From positions 124,001 through 188,000 of the forward strand of contig CALPCJ010000003.1 in NCBI GenBank assembly GCA_943192975.1: a stretch of 64,000 nt of DNA. The letters run 5' to 3'. Both the position numbers and the translations under genes were made by a program. This document shows positions 17,187-25,784 of the stretch, one piece after another. The first letter of the stretch is position 1, and every line of letters starts with the position of its first letter. This DNA is from Senimuribacter intestinalis. GTDB lineage: Bacteria; Bacillota; Clostridia; Peptostreptococcales; Anaerovoracaceae. The notes under the pieces were generated by a model. The model worked only from the letters and a program-made list of their open reading frames with translations. It did not search any database and was not told the DNA's origin.

Positions 17187-19111
17187 CTTCGACTGAACAT
17201 CATATCTTTCTTTCGAATTGGGTTTTTCCCATATCGAAGTCGCTTAATCAGTTTGACAATCAGCACAAGAATCAGTGCTATAATAGCTATAACCAGTATT
17301 GCTGCTGCAATCATCATTCTGAAAAATTTATTAGGCTTCTTGAAAATATCCTCCAGAGTCTTACTGTCCTCAAGCACTTTTCTCCCCTCAGGCGCCCCAT
17401 ACTTTTCAGTAATGTCCTGGGGATCCATAGAGTCCAGATAGGATGCCAACGCATACCACTCTTTCAGCTCACTTCCATTTTTATCGTAAATAATGTGATC
17501 TTCAAAATCAGTGATTTCCACTCCATTTTTATCTTTTGGCACAACCGACAAAAGACCGTAAGACATAGAGTTAACCGTGCCCAGCATTTGCGCAGAATAA
17601 AGGTCTGCAACCACCCGGTACAACTTGTCGGACTCGGGCTCAGTGATATTTCCTTCTTCGTCCAGCACTTTAATATCAAAGGTTCTGTTCAAAATCAGTC
17701 TATTCGGATTATACGTGTAGGTCAAACCGCTGAAATAAAGTCTTGCAGGGCTCATGATTTCAGAAACGGATATATCGATTTCAGCCGCCAGTTTCAGTTC
17801 ATCCCCTGTCAAATACACGCTGACCAGCGGATAGCCTGCAACACCATCTTTTCCCGTGCCTAAAGACAGCGCGTTGAATGCGTCAGCTACAGTAACTCTT
17901 CCTCTCGAAAAAGAGCCTCTGATAACACCAGCCGGTGCCACCGCAACATCTACTGGTACATAATTTTTACCCTCCGTCCTGCGCACACCATACACATAAG
18001 AATCGGCAATGAGATTGCCCAAAGCATCCTCTCCCTGCTCCTGTCCAAAAACGTCAATCCCCGTAAAATCTACTGGATTGCTGACTAAAGTTTGATCCCA
18101 GCTATAACCGTAGAGGTTGAAATATTTCCTGTCTGCCAGTTTCTTGAATTTGTTTACTGCATCTGCAGTTTTCTTATTCTCCTTAATTTTGTTATCAAGA
18201 GGTATCAGTTCATAGTCATCAAGTTGGTAGTCGTCTCCCTTTTTCACAAAGGTCACGGCACCCAATTTTTCGTTGTACTGTCCGCAGGAAGCGATTACTG
18301 TATCACCCTTTATAATTGGCTGCGAAAGCTCAGTGTGACTGTGTCCACTGATAATCAAATCAATGCCATCTACTGATTCTGCCAGAATTTCATCCTCAGA
18401 AGCCTCCGGATTTGCTGAGGTACCACTGTGAGAAATGCATACAATCAGATCAGCCTCCTCCTTGCTCTCTATCTGCTCTACGACAGCCTGCGCTGTTTCC
18501 ACAGGATCCTTAAAATAAGTACCGCTTTCCGGCGCATAGCTTGCCGATTCCTTTCCGAAAATACCGAAAACAGCTACTTTGACACCGCCGCGAACAAAGA
18601 CCTGATACGTCTGATTGACCCCATATTCATTCATGGCATTTTGAAGATTTTCTCCATCAGCGCGCAAAGCTTCTTCCCCAAGGGTTTTCTCCCAGTCTAT
18701 GTTAGAAATCACCAGCGCCGGCACTTTATCTTTGGAAATCTTTGCCGTGCGGAGCATTTTTGCAAGACCTTTTGAACGATAGTCAAACTCATGATTACCA
18801 AAGGTGGTCGCATCATATCCCACAGCTCCCATCATCCGAAGTTCACTTGCCTCTTGTTTGAAAATGGTCTGAAAAGGTGTGCCCATGGAAAAATCTCCCG
18901 CATCAAAAACGAAAGTCTGGGCATTTTCTTTCTTTTTCCCATCGATAACAGTCTTGATCTTCGCAAATTTTTCAAGATGGGAATGCATGTCGTGGGAAAA
19001 TACGATGGAAATCGCATCATTTCCCACTGTGTCCGCCAAAGCTGTCGACGGAACAATCATCATCAGGGTCATACAAAGGACCAGTGCTTTTGCCAGTATT
19101 TTTTTCATCAT
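17183..19111 (-). CDS. Membrane-anchored 5'-nucleotidase / cyclic phosphodiesterase family protein
   Basis: This is a UshA/CpdB-like dinuclear metallophosphatase (642 aa), probably exposed outside the cell to release nucleosides and phosphate. A signal peptide covers about residues 1-26 (ALADTV). The metallophosphatase domain shows the metal-site motifs FSHDMHSHL, DAGDFSMGTP, GNHEFDYRSKGL and ISGHSHTELSQP. The C-terminal 5'-nucleotidase domain includes NLIADSYVYG and the substrate region after residue 400. A membrane segment near the end (about 600-625) followed by Lys/Arg anchors it to the cell; no LPXTG is present. Substrate specificity is not readable. Confidence 0.9.
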   Translation of the reverse strand: MMKKILAKALVLCMTLMMIVPSTALADTVGNDAISIVFSHDMHSHLEKFAKIKTVIDGKKKENAQTFVFDAGDFSMGTPFQTIFKQEASELRMMGAVGYDATTFGNHEFDYRSKGLAKMLRTAKISKDKVPALVISNIDWEKTLGEEALRADGENLQNAMNEYGVNQTYQVFVRGGVKVAVFGIFGKESASYAPESGTYFKDPVETAQAVVEQIESKEEADLIVCISHSGTSANPEASEDEILAESVDGIDLIISGHSHTELSQPIIKGDTVIASCGQYNEKLGAVTFVKKGDDYQLDDYELIPLDNKIKENKKTADAVNKFKKLADRKYFNLYGYSWDQTLVSNPVDFTGIDVFGQEQGEDALGNLIADSYVYGVRRTEGKNYVPVDVAVAPAGVIRGSFSRGRVTVADAFNALSLGTGKDGVAGYPLVSVYLTGDELKLAAEIDISVSEIMSPARLYFSGLTYTYNPNRLILNRTFDIKVLDEEGNITEPESDKLYRVVADLYSAQMLGTVNSMSYGLLSVVPKDKNGVEITDFEDHIIYDKNGSELKEWYALASYLDSMDPQDITEKYGAPEGRKVLEDSKTLEDIFKKPNKFFRMMIAAAILVIAIIALILVLIVKLIKRLRYGKNPIRKKDMMFSRR

Positions 19112-19164
19112 ATTGCCTCATATTCTCTGTTTACCGGATTTTATCCGATTTTTTGTCTATTTTA

Positions 19165-19416
19165 TCACAGTTTGTCGAATTGTGCCACCAGTAGTTCTTT
19201 CTTCTCTTTAGAAAGCTTCTTGATAGCAGCCTCTCTGCGCATAGCCTCTTCCTTGGTTTCAAATTCTTCAAAGTATACCAGGGTCACTGGGCGCCTTCCT
19301 CTTGTGTACTTAGCGCCCTTTCCGCTGTTATGAGCTTTTTCTCTGCGTTTAAGATTTGTAGTGTAACCCGTATACAGGCTGCCGTCGCTGCACCGCACCA
19401 TATAGGTATAATTCAT
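19165..19416 (-). CDS. GIY-YIG nuclease superfamily protein (UPF0213 type)
   Basis: A single GIY-YIG domain (83 aa). The motif appears as YTYMV...LYTGYT within the first 20 residues, followed by the conserved basic stretch NLKRREKAHNSGKGAKYT and the Glu-containing helix EFETKEEAMRREAAIKKL. These small YhbQ/UPF0213 proteins are common stand-alone genes whose cellular role is not settled. It lies upstream of the nucleotidase gene on the same strand. Confidence 0.9.
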   Translation of the reverse strand: MNYTYMVRCSDGSLYTGYTTNLKRREKAHNSGKGAKYTRGRRPVTLVYFEEFETKEEAMRREAAIKKLSKEKKELLVAQFDKL

Positions 19417-19545
19417 AAATCCACCTCGTACTCTCTACACAGTATATCACAAAATAACAAAAAAGACCTGGTATATTTTCCTCCAACTTTCAGACAATAG
19501 AAACAACTAATACGCTATTGAAAATTCTATTGTATAGGAGGATTT

Positions 19546-20337
19546 ATGACTGATTACCCACTTCTGATTGCTCTTTTTTCTGTTCCGTTTCTTCTGGGCA
19601 GGCTGCGCACCTTCCGGAAAGGTCTCGTTACAAGCCTGTTTATACTGCTACTCTTTCTGGGAAATGGCAGTCTTTTGACGCTTATCATTCCTATCAGCAG
19701 CGCTGTATTTCTTTTTTTCATGGAAAGAAAAAGGGCAGTCCCTGCAAGAGAGCAATCTGCCTTTGTAAAAAATCCTTTTTCCTTTATGATGACTATATTT
19801 CTCATTTCTATGGCAATTTTCTGCGCTTTTGGAGATGCGTTCTATCACTATGGCTTGTTTCTGTCACTAGATGAAAAAATCCTTGCCTTGGGAAAACAGT
19901 GTGCAAGCTTTGGTCTTCTGTTAGGTCCTCTTGTTCTTGGAAATCGGTGTGACCGCAAAGGACCTTTCAGCGCCGCAGTTTTTCTCTCCCTGTCGGCAGA
20001 GCTTTCCATCCTTTTCGCCGGAACCGCTCAAAGCAGCGCTTTGCTCTTTGTCATCGGAAATTTTCTTCTATCTTTTTCTATTTCCGGCTTTTTCGTGCTC
20101 ATGCCTTTGCTTTTTTCTGCATTCTACGGACAAGAGAATTTTCTTCGCATGTATCCCGTCTCAGCGGCAAGCGCCGCCCTTTGCTGGGGAGTTTTTAGAT
20201 ATTTCTACATCAGTGACTGGTCAAAATCAGTAAGTCCGGCGTCCTTCCTTTTGAGTCTTTTGATTCTCATTGTCGTCTCTTCCTTTTGCGTCTTTCACGC
20301 CTGGAAAAGAAGACTGGTTTTAGTACAGCCGATTTAG
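19546..20337 (+). CDS. Polytopic membrane protein of unknown function
   Basis: This is a 263-residue protein made almost entirely of hydrophobic segments (about seven or eight), with a GNRCDRKGP loop that recalls the cytoplasmic loop of MFS carriers. Its length is only about two thirds of a normal MFS protein, so it may be a reduced or half-size relative, or unrelated. The ATG is preceded by GGAGG at 7 nt. Its TAG stop overlaps the TAA of the convergent AI-2E-family gene. Confidence 0.65.
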   Translation: MTDYPLLIALFSVPFLLGRLRTFRKGLVTSLFILLLFLGNGSLLTLIIPISSAVFLFFMERKRAVPAREQSAFVKNPFSFMMTIFLISMAIFCAFGDAFYHYGLFLSLDEKILALGKQCASFGLLLGPLVLGNRCDRKGPFSAAVFLSLSAELSILFAGTAQSSALLFVIGNFLLSFSISGFFVLMPLLFSAFYGQENFLRMYPVSAASAALCWGVFRYFYISDWSKSVSPASFLLSLLILIVVSSFCVFHAWKRRLVLVQPI

Positions 20338-21533
20338 ACCTGCCTGTCCTTTTTTATCAGAAGGACCTCTTCAGCAAATTCAGCTTTTTCCTGCCATTTT
20401 TCTGGCGATACATTGTTTTCAGCCAGCCTGTTCTTCACGTAAAGTCTAAACAGGGCATACAGCACAGAGCAAATCGGAATGAAGATAATCATGCCGGCAA
20501 CACCCATCAGGTTTCCACCTACAGTAATAGCAACCAGAACCCAAATCGACGGAAGTCCAATGGAACCGCCTACTACGTGCGGATAAATCAAATTTCCTTC
20601 TATTTGCTGCAGCACCAAAAACATAGCTAAAAAAATCAGAGCTTTCAGCGGGCTTACCATGAGAATCAGAAGCACACCGATTGCACAGCCGATAAACGCT
20701 CCCACCATAGGAATGAGTGCTGTAAATGCAATCAGTACAGAAATCAGCATAGCATACGGCAGCCCGAAAATTGTCATCGTCACAAAAAACATTAGACCCA
20801 AAATGCAGGCTTCCAGGCACTGTCCGGAAATGAATTTTGAAAAAGTCTTACTGGACAGGCCCAGTACATAAAGAACCTTGTCTGCAGTCTGCTCTTTCAA
20901 AAACGCATAGAGAATCTGCCTGCCCTGTCCTGCCAGTTTTTCTTTTGCCATAAGAATATATACCGCAAAGACAAAGCCAATGAAAAAGCTAACAAGCGCC
21001 CCGATGATATTGCTCACGGTGCTGATTCCGCTGTTTATCATAGTTGTTGCGGCATCTTGAATCAGTACAGAAACCTTTTGCACAATTTCACCCCAGTCAA
21101 CCGCTAGCTGCTCTGAAATATTCTGTACCACACGAAAGTAGCCCATATTTGCACTAATCCATTCCTGTACTGTATTAAACGCTACTGGCAGCTGCTCTGC
21201 AATACTCATCATGGTTTCCGAAAGCTGCGGAATGATGATATACATGGCAACTACAATAATGCCAAGAACCAGCGTCAGCGTCACCAGAAAAGAAACTGCT
21301 CTGCTGCCCTTTTTCTTTCTGCTTTCACCACGAAAAAGTCTGTTCTCAATCTTTGTCATAGGCACGTTAAGCACAAATGCAATACAAGCACCCAATATAA
21401 ACGGAAATGTAACGTCAAGAACACTGCCCAAAGATTCCATTACAAGTCCAATATTTTTCACACCCAAATAAAACAAAATGCACGCAAATGCAATGAGTAT
21501 GGTCGTTTTTATGTTTTTCTTATTCCAGTCCAA
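20334..21533 (-). CDS. AI-2E family transporter (YdbI/TqsA/PerM type)
   Basis: This is a 399-residue polytopic protein of the AI-2 exporter/PerM superfamily. The pattern is an N-terminal membrane pair, a central soluble segment (about 110-160) and a C-terminal membrane block with LIPMVGAFIGCAIGVLL and the signature LQQIEGNLIYPHVVGGSIGLPSIWVLVA. Members export small molecules or sodium; the substrate here is unknown. It ends in a convergent stop overlap with the plus-strand gene at 20337. Confidence 0.9.
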   Translation of the reverse strand: MDWNKKNIKTTILIAFACILFYLGVKNIGLVMESLGSVLDVTFPFILGACIAFVLNVPMTKIENRLFRGESRKKKGSRAVSFLVTLTLVLGIIVVAMYIIIPQLSETMMSIAEQLPVAFNTVQEWISANMGYFRVVQNISEQLAVDWGEIVQKVSVLIQDAATTMINSGISTVSNIIGALVSFFIGFVFAVYILMAKEKLAGQGRQILYAFLKEQTADKVLYVLGLSSKTFSKFISGQCLEACILGLMFFVTMTIFGLPYAMLISVLIAFTALIPMVGAFIGCAIGVLLILMVSPLKALIFLAMFLVLQQIEGNLIYPHVVGGSIGLPSIWVLVAITVGGNLMGVAGMIIFIPICSVLYALFRLYVKNRLAENNVSPEKWQEKAEFAEEVLLIKKDRQV

Positions 21534-21712
21534 ATTTTATTCCCCCTCGTTTCGTTCCTGGCTTATTAACCTTGTTCACAGCCTCATACACAATATAATA
21601 TATTTTAGCACAGAGGCAGGGAATCAGTAAAGGGGTTCTGCGCCAACTTCGATACTATTTTCCCAAGATTTTGAGTTCCTTCTGCTTCAAAGCAGCCCGC
21701 AGGGCGCACAAG

Positions 21713-21765
21713 AAAAAAGCAGCCGTTCTGACAGGCGGTTCTTCCCGTCACCAAAAGGCTGCTTT
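21713..21765 (-). terminator. Terminator after the copper operon
   Basis: On the minus strand, AAAGCAGCC (21757-21765) pairs with GGCTGCTTT (21716-21724), and a T-run follows (21713-21718). The loop is 32 nt with weaker internal pairing. It lies just beyond the copA stop. Confidence 0.7.
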
Positions 21766-21793
21766 CTTTCATTTTTCCGCAAGCGGCGCGATG

Positions 21794-21994
21794 CTATCTT
21801 ACCAGCTCGTAGCCCGCATCCTTTACCACTGCTTCAAAAGCATCCATGGAAATTTCCTTTTCGCTTTCTACGCTGGCAATACCGGATTCCAGATTAACCT
21901 CAGCCGTAACACCTTCCATTGCGTTAAGAGCATCAGCCATGTGTTTCTGGCAATGCTGACACATCATGCCTTTAATCATCAGTTCATATTTCAT
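21794..21994 (-). CDS. copZ: Possible free CopZ from an internal in-frame start inside copA
   Basis: This is a nested reading of the last 66 codons of copA, starting at the ATG at 21994. AAGGAGG (22004-22010) is placed 9 nt upstream, a near-perfect ribosome-binding site within coding sequence. The product would be a complete HMA copper chaperone (MxCxxC as GMMCQHC, C-terminal GYELV). The simplest reading is that copZ once followed copA as its own gene and the intervening stop was lost, while the start signals stayed. Whether the site is used is inferred. Confidence 0.55.
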   Translation of the reverse strand: MKYELMIKGMMCQHCQKHMADALNAMEGVTAEVNLESGIASVESEKEISMDAFEAVVKDAGYELVR

Positions 21995-24337
21995 TTTTTC
22001 TTTCCTCCTTATTTCCTCAGCACCTGTGCAAGAAGCAGCCGGTGCGGATAATCGTTTTACTTTAAAATTTCTAAGACGCAGTGCATTGAGCACTACACAT
22101 ACACTGGACAGGCTCATGGCAGCCGCCCCAATCATCGGCGACAGTTTCAGACCGAACATCGGATACCAAATTCCCGCCGCAACAGGAATACCGATAACGT
22201 TATAGAAAAATGCCCAGAACAGATTTTCTTTGATGTTTCGAATGACCGCTTTGGAAAGCTTTACGGCAGTCACTGCATCCAAAAGATCATTTCTCATCAG
22301 CACAGCGTCCGCACTTTCAATGGCAACGTCGGTTCCCGCACCGATAGCGATACCGATATCTGCTTTGGCAAGCGCTGGTGCATCGTTGATACCGTCACCA
22401 ATCATGGCAACCTTATGACCTTCAGCCTGCAGTCCTGCAATATGCTTTTCCTTATCACTAGGCAAAACCTCTGCAATAACCTTTGGAATCTGCAGCCTTT
22501 TTCGTAAGGCTTCCGCCGTCCGTTTATTATCTCCCGTCAGCATGACCACATCAATCTTCATCTCTGCAAAAGCATCTATCGCCGCTTTACTGCTTTCCTT
22601 TTCCACATCGGCGACAGCAATGATACCGATTACTTTCTTTTCTTCAGCAAAGATCAGCGGCGTTTTTCCTTGGTCAGAAAGAACGCCCAGTTTGTCTTCA
22701 ATACCCTCTGTTGAAATTCCAGACTCTTTCATCAGTGCAGCATTTCCCGCAAAGTATTTCTTTCCGCCGATGACAGCCTTTACGCCTCTTCCAAATACCG
22801 CCTCAAAGCCTTCGGCTGCTTCCTGCTGCACCTGTCTTTCTTTTGCATACTCCATCACAGCTTCCGCCAGTGGATGTTCGCTTCCTGCCTCTAAAGTCGC
22901 TGCAATTTTTGTAAGTTCTTCCTCGCTCATACCAAAGGCAGCAATGTCCGTTACCTTTGGTTTTCCCTCTGTAATGGTGCCTGTTTTATCCATAACAACA
23001 GTATCAATACTGTGCGCCGTTTCCAGTGCCTGGCCGGATTTGATGAGAATGCCGTTTTCGGCGCCTTTTCCAGTTCCAACCATGATTGCTACCGGCGTTG
23101 CAAGACCCAGTGCGCACGGGCAGGAAATCACCAGAATAGAAATGCCGATAGACAGCGCAAACTCAAAGCCATACCCTGCAATCATCCATATAACTGCAGC
23201 AATGACAGCGATAGCAATAACTGTCGGTACAAAAACTCCTGCGATTTTATCCGCCATTCTGGCGATAGGCGCTTTGCTGGCGCTGGCCTCTTCAACTAAA
23301 CGAATAATCTGGCTGATGGTGGTATCTTCCCCCACTTTGTCACAGCGCACTTTGATAAAACCGGTTTTGTTGATTGTCGCAGAAACTGCTCTGTCACCAG
23401 GCTGCTTTTCTACCGGAATGCTCTCGCCTGTAATAGCAGACTCATCAACACTGGTTGTTCCACTGATAATTTCACCGTCTGCAGCGATGCTTTCGCCCGG
23501 TCTTATGACCAGAATATCTCCTTGCATCAGTGCACTGGTTTCAATACTGATTTCTTTTCCGTCCCTCTCTACTGTAGCTGTTTTCGGTGCCAGATTCATC
23601 AGCTTTTCGATAGCTTGACTGGTCTTTCCTTTGGAACGGGTTTCCATATATTTCCCTACTGTAATCAAGGTCAGAATCATGGCTGCAGATTCAAAATAAA
23701 TATCCCCTGCATAGTGATGTACCAGCGCCATATCTGCCGTCTCAAAGCCGTGAACAATACGAAAGATCGCAAAGGTTCCGTAAAGAATCGCTGCCGAAGC
23801 CCCCATAGCAATGAGACTGTCCATGTTGGGGCTTCCTCTGAAAAGACTTGGAAATCCCTTGAGAAAGTATTTCCGGTTCAAAAACACGATCGGTATGAGA
23901 AACAGCACCTGTGCCAGTATATTGGTCAAAGGATGCTCCATATCCATATGATGACCTGTCAGCATTGGCCCCATGGAAAAACACATCATGGGTATCAGAA
24001 GCGCCACCGACCAAATTAATCTTTGCTTCATCTGTTTGGTTTCATCAAGCGCAGCCTTAGATGCACTGCCATTACTGCCCCCGCGGGCTGCGCCGTTTCC
24101 TGCACCGCCCTCAGCACTTTTCCCTCCATCGTCAACAAATGCGCCATAGCCGGCTTTTTCTACTGCTGTAATAATTCCTTCCGTATCCAGTTGGTTTTCA
24201 TCGTATTCGACCTGCATAGTGCCTGTCAAAAGATTAACGCTGACCTCCTGACTGCCCGCAAGCTTCGTCACAGTCTTTTCTACTCTGGATGAGCATGCCG
24301 AGCAGGTCATTCCCGTCACTCTAAATTTTTCTTTCAT
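21794..24337 (-). CDS. copA: Cu(I) P1B-type ATPase CopA with C-terminal CopZ-like domain
   Basis: This is a copper-exporting ATPase of 847 aa, longer than a plain CopA. An N-terminal HMA domain has GMTCSAC (9-15). A Gly/Ala/Ser linker (about 68-100) leads to the membrane core with TGES (303-306), CPC (406-408), DKTGT (450-454), SEHPLAEA and GDGINDAPALAKAD. After the last membrane helix comes a short linker and a second HMA domain (782-847) with GMMCQHC, as in free CopZ chaperones. An internal ATG at 21994 with AAGGAGG 9 nt upstream could also produce that domain alone. It lies 5 nt after csoR in one operon. Confidence 0.95.
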   Translation of the reverse strand: MKEKFRVTGMTCSACSSRVEKTVTKLAGSQEVSVNLLTGTMQVEYDENQLDTEGIITAVEKAGYGAFVDDGGKSAEGGAGNGAARGGSNGSASKAALDETKQMKQRLIWSVALLIPMMCFSMGPMLTGHHMDMEHPLTNILAQVLFLIPIVFLNRKYFLKGFPSLFRGSPNMDSLIAMGASAAILYGTFAIFRIVHGFETADMALVHHYAGDIYFESAAMILTLITVGKYMETRSKGKTSQAIEKLMNLAPKTATVERDGKEISIETSALMQGDILVIRPGESIAADGEIISGTTSVDESAITGESIPVEKQPGDRAVSATINKTGFIKVRCDKVGEDTTISQIIRLVEEASASKAPIARMADKIAGVFVPTVIAIAVIAAVIWMIAGYGFEFALSIGISILVISCPCALGLATPVAIMVGTGKGAENGILIKSGQALETAHSIDTVVMDKTGTITEGKPKVTDIAAFGMSEEELTKIAATLEAGSEHPLAEAVMEYAKERQVQQEAAEGFEAVFGRGVKAVIGGKKYFAGNAALMKESGISTEGIEDKLGVLSDQGKTPLIFAEEKKVIGIIAVADVEKESSKAAIDAFAEMKIDVVMLTGDNKRTAEALRKRLQIPKVIAEVLPSDKEKHIAGLQAEGHKVAMIGDGINDAPALAKADIGIAIGAGTDVAIESADAVLMRNDLLDAVTAVKLSKAVIRNIKENLFWAFFYNVIGIPVAAGIWYPMFGLKLSPMIGAAAMSLSSVCVVLNALRLRNFKVKRLSAPAASCTGAEEIRRKEKMKYELMIKGMMCQHCQKHMADALNAMEGVTAEVNLESGIASVESEKEISMDAFEAVVKDAGYELVR

Positions 24338-24342
24338 AACTA

Positions 24343-24651
24343 TTACCTCATCAGTTTATGCAGGGTATCGCAAAGCTCGTCGACCATCTTGCTGCCGCCC
24401 TGCTTCACATCTTCCACTACACACGATTTAATATGTGCAGAAAGCAAAACTTTATTAAAAGAATTGATTGCAGCGCTGACGGAAGCTACCTGATTGACAA
24501 TGTCAATACAGTATCTGTCTTCCTCTACCATCTTTCTGATTCCACGAATCTGTCCCTCTATCCGTGCTAATCTATTGATTAAATCCTTTAATTCTGCTTC
24601 TTCTCTGTGTTTGACACGCTCAGAGCAAGCAGAGCATGATTTTTCGCTCAT
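24343..24651 (-). CDS. csoR: Copper-sensing transcriptional repressor CsoR
   Basis: This is a DUF156-family all-helical repressor (102 aa) that releases DNA when it binds Cu(I). The Cys-His-Cys ligand set is visible: Cys in DRYCIDIV, then His and Cys in AHIKSCVVEDV. An extra Cys pair sits at the N-terminus (KSCSACSERV). GGAGG lies 6 nt before the ATG. It is first in the operon with copA and has a matching operator in its own promoter (24685-24703), so autoregulation by copper is expected. Confidence 0.95.
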   Translation of the reverse strand: MSEKSCSACSERVKHREEAELKDLINRLARIEGQIRGIRKMVEEDRYCIDIVNQVASVSAAINSFNKVLLSAHIKSCVVEDVKQGGSKMVDELCDTLHKLMR

Positions 24652-24682
24652 AATGCGCCTCCTGTTTTCTCGTGATACATAT

Positions 24683-24712
24683 AGTATACCCCTGTAGGGT
24701 ATATTAAATCAA
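24683..24712 (-). promoter_or_regulatory. Promoter of csoR-copA
   Basis: Minus-strand -35 TTGATT and -10 TATACT separated by 18 bp. The CsoR dyad occupies most of the spacer and the -10 box. Consensus-based call. Confidence 0.7.
24685..24703 (-). promoter_or_regulatory. CsoR operator
   Basis: Perfect dyad TATACCC-N5-GGGTATA (19 bp). Its A/T-flanked C/G tracts match the known form of CsoR sites. It overlaps the spacer and -10 of the csoR promoter. Confidence 0.85.
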
Positions 24713-24728
24713 GTATTTTTTCTCGCCT

Positions 24729-24926
24729 GTGCATATATTTCGTAAAAATCCTCTAACTATGCACGCAGGTGTGCATAGAATTAGAAAAAAGCAAAAAAAT
24801 ATGCACTTTTGAGCTGTTTCACGCTGATTCATCTACTGAATCTGCGATATTTCATTCCCAAAAATGCATATATTTCTTGTATAGTCCGAAAATATGCACA
24901 TTCTCCGAGAAAATTATGCATATTTT
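24729..24926. repeat. Motif array A1 (ATATGCAC / GTGCATAT)
   Basis: About seven copies of a TATGCAC motif in both orientations within 200 bp: 24729 (GTGCATAT), 24757 (CTATGCAC), 24771 (GTGCATAG), 24799 (ATATGCAC), 24865 (partial), 24892 and 24915. Neighbouring copies form perfect hairpins, for example CTATGCAC-N6-GTGCATAG (24757-24778) and AAAATATGCA/TGCATATTTT (24889-24926). It lies between csoR and the thioesterase gene, and the gap holds nothing else recognisable. The same motif recurs at 52384-52580. Confidence 0.85.
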
Positions 24927-24960
24927 TAAAGAAAATGGCGATTCTATGTACACCTTAGAG

Positions 24961-25740
24961 TCACCCACCGGCAGCAATGCATCGGTTTACTTTCCGAACA
25001 CCAATCATAGCTTCCACATTGGTTCCCGCCTCTACCTCTGTATAGAAGCAGTAGGTTTCCTCCGCACGGCTGTCTTCTGGCACCGGTGCAGGCAGCTTTG
25101 CCATATAAATGGTAATTTCACCTCCAAGGGGTGCTTCCTTCTGGTAACGAAGGTTCACCGATGTAACCTCTTTTTCCTGAATATCAGGAATAAGTCCCCA
25201 AAGCATGTCAGGATAGTAAGTGTTGTTCATGTGCAGATTGATATCCACATCGCTGTAAGCCACCTGCTTCGTACCGACTTTTTCAAATTTCAAATCCTTC
25301 GGCAGGCGAAACCTGTCTTTCAGCCCCATCTCGTGAGGTTCTTCCATCTCATAATTGCTAAGATCCACCTCAGAGGCTTTGCAAAGCTTTCCAGTCTCAT
25401 GATTGACAACTGCCCAGACGCTATAGCCCTTTGCCACGATTTCACCTTTGCAGACCATGACAAAACATCTGATAAAGGTTGCACCCTTTTCCGGGCAGCG
25501 CCAAGTCTGTACCGTAATCTCATCGTACTTTTCCGTCTGTTTGTAAATTTCAATGGAAATTCGCGTCAGGATAAAAGCCTTGCCGTCCACAAACAGCTCG
25601 TAATAAGTCGGTTTGCGGTCGCGCATTTGATGGTCTGCAGTCTCAATCATATACCGCTGTACCAGAGACGGCCGCAGATGATTATTAATATCCACATCAT
25701 GACTGGTGATTACATAATTGTCCGTGTATCTCATTTCCAC
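24961..25740 (-). CDS. Acyl-ACP thioesterase
   Basis: This is a bacterial FatA/FatB-like enzyme (259 aa) that hydrolyses acyl-ACP to end fatty acid synthesis. Two hot-dog domains are visible: the first with DVDINNHLRPSLVQRYM and the second with the repeated signature YSDVDINLHMNNTYYPDM, which holds the conserved Asp/Asn/His catalytic residues. RYQKEAPLGGEI follows as usual. It appears to be a single-gene unit upstream of array A1 on the minus strand. Confidence 0.9.
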   Translation of the reverse strand: MEMRYTDNYVITSHDVDINNHLRPSLVQRYMIETADHQMRDRKPTYYELFVDGKAFILTRISIEIYKQTEKYDEITVQTWRCPEKGATFIRCFVMVCKGEIVAKGYSVWAVVNHETGKLCKASEVDLSNYEMEEPHEMGLKDRFRLPKDLKFEKVGTKQVAYSDVDINLHMNNTYYPDMLWGLIPDIQEKEVTSVNLRYQKEAPLGGEITIYMAKLPAPVPEDSRAEETYCFYTEVEAGTNVEAMIGVRKVNRCIAAGG

Positions 25741-25784
25741 CCTTCTTTCTATTCAGTCTGAAAGGTATTATAACATAATTTTTT

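Noticed and set aside
22542..23618. Plus-strand 358-codon frame within copA
   Set aside because: It is antisense to all P-type ATPase motifs, with low-complexity Ser/Ile-rich content and no start signals.
24769..25761. Plus-strand 330-codon frame over array A1 and the thioesterase gene
   Set aside because: It runs antisense through a clear acyl-ACP thioesterase, and its N-terminal K-I-C-T-F repeats are array words.
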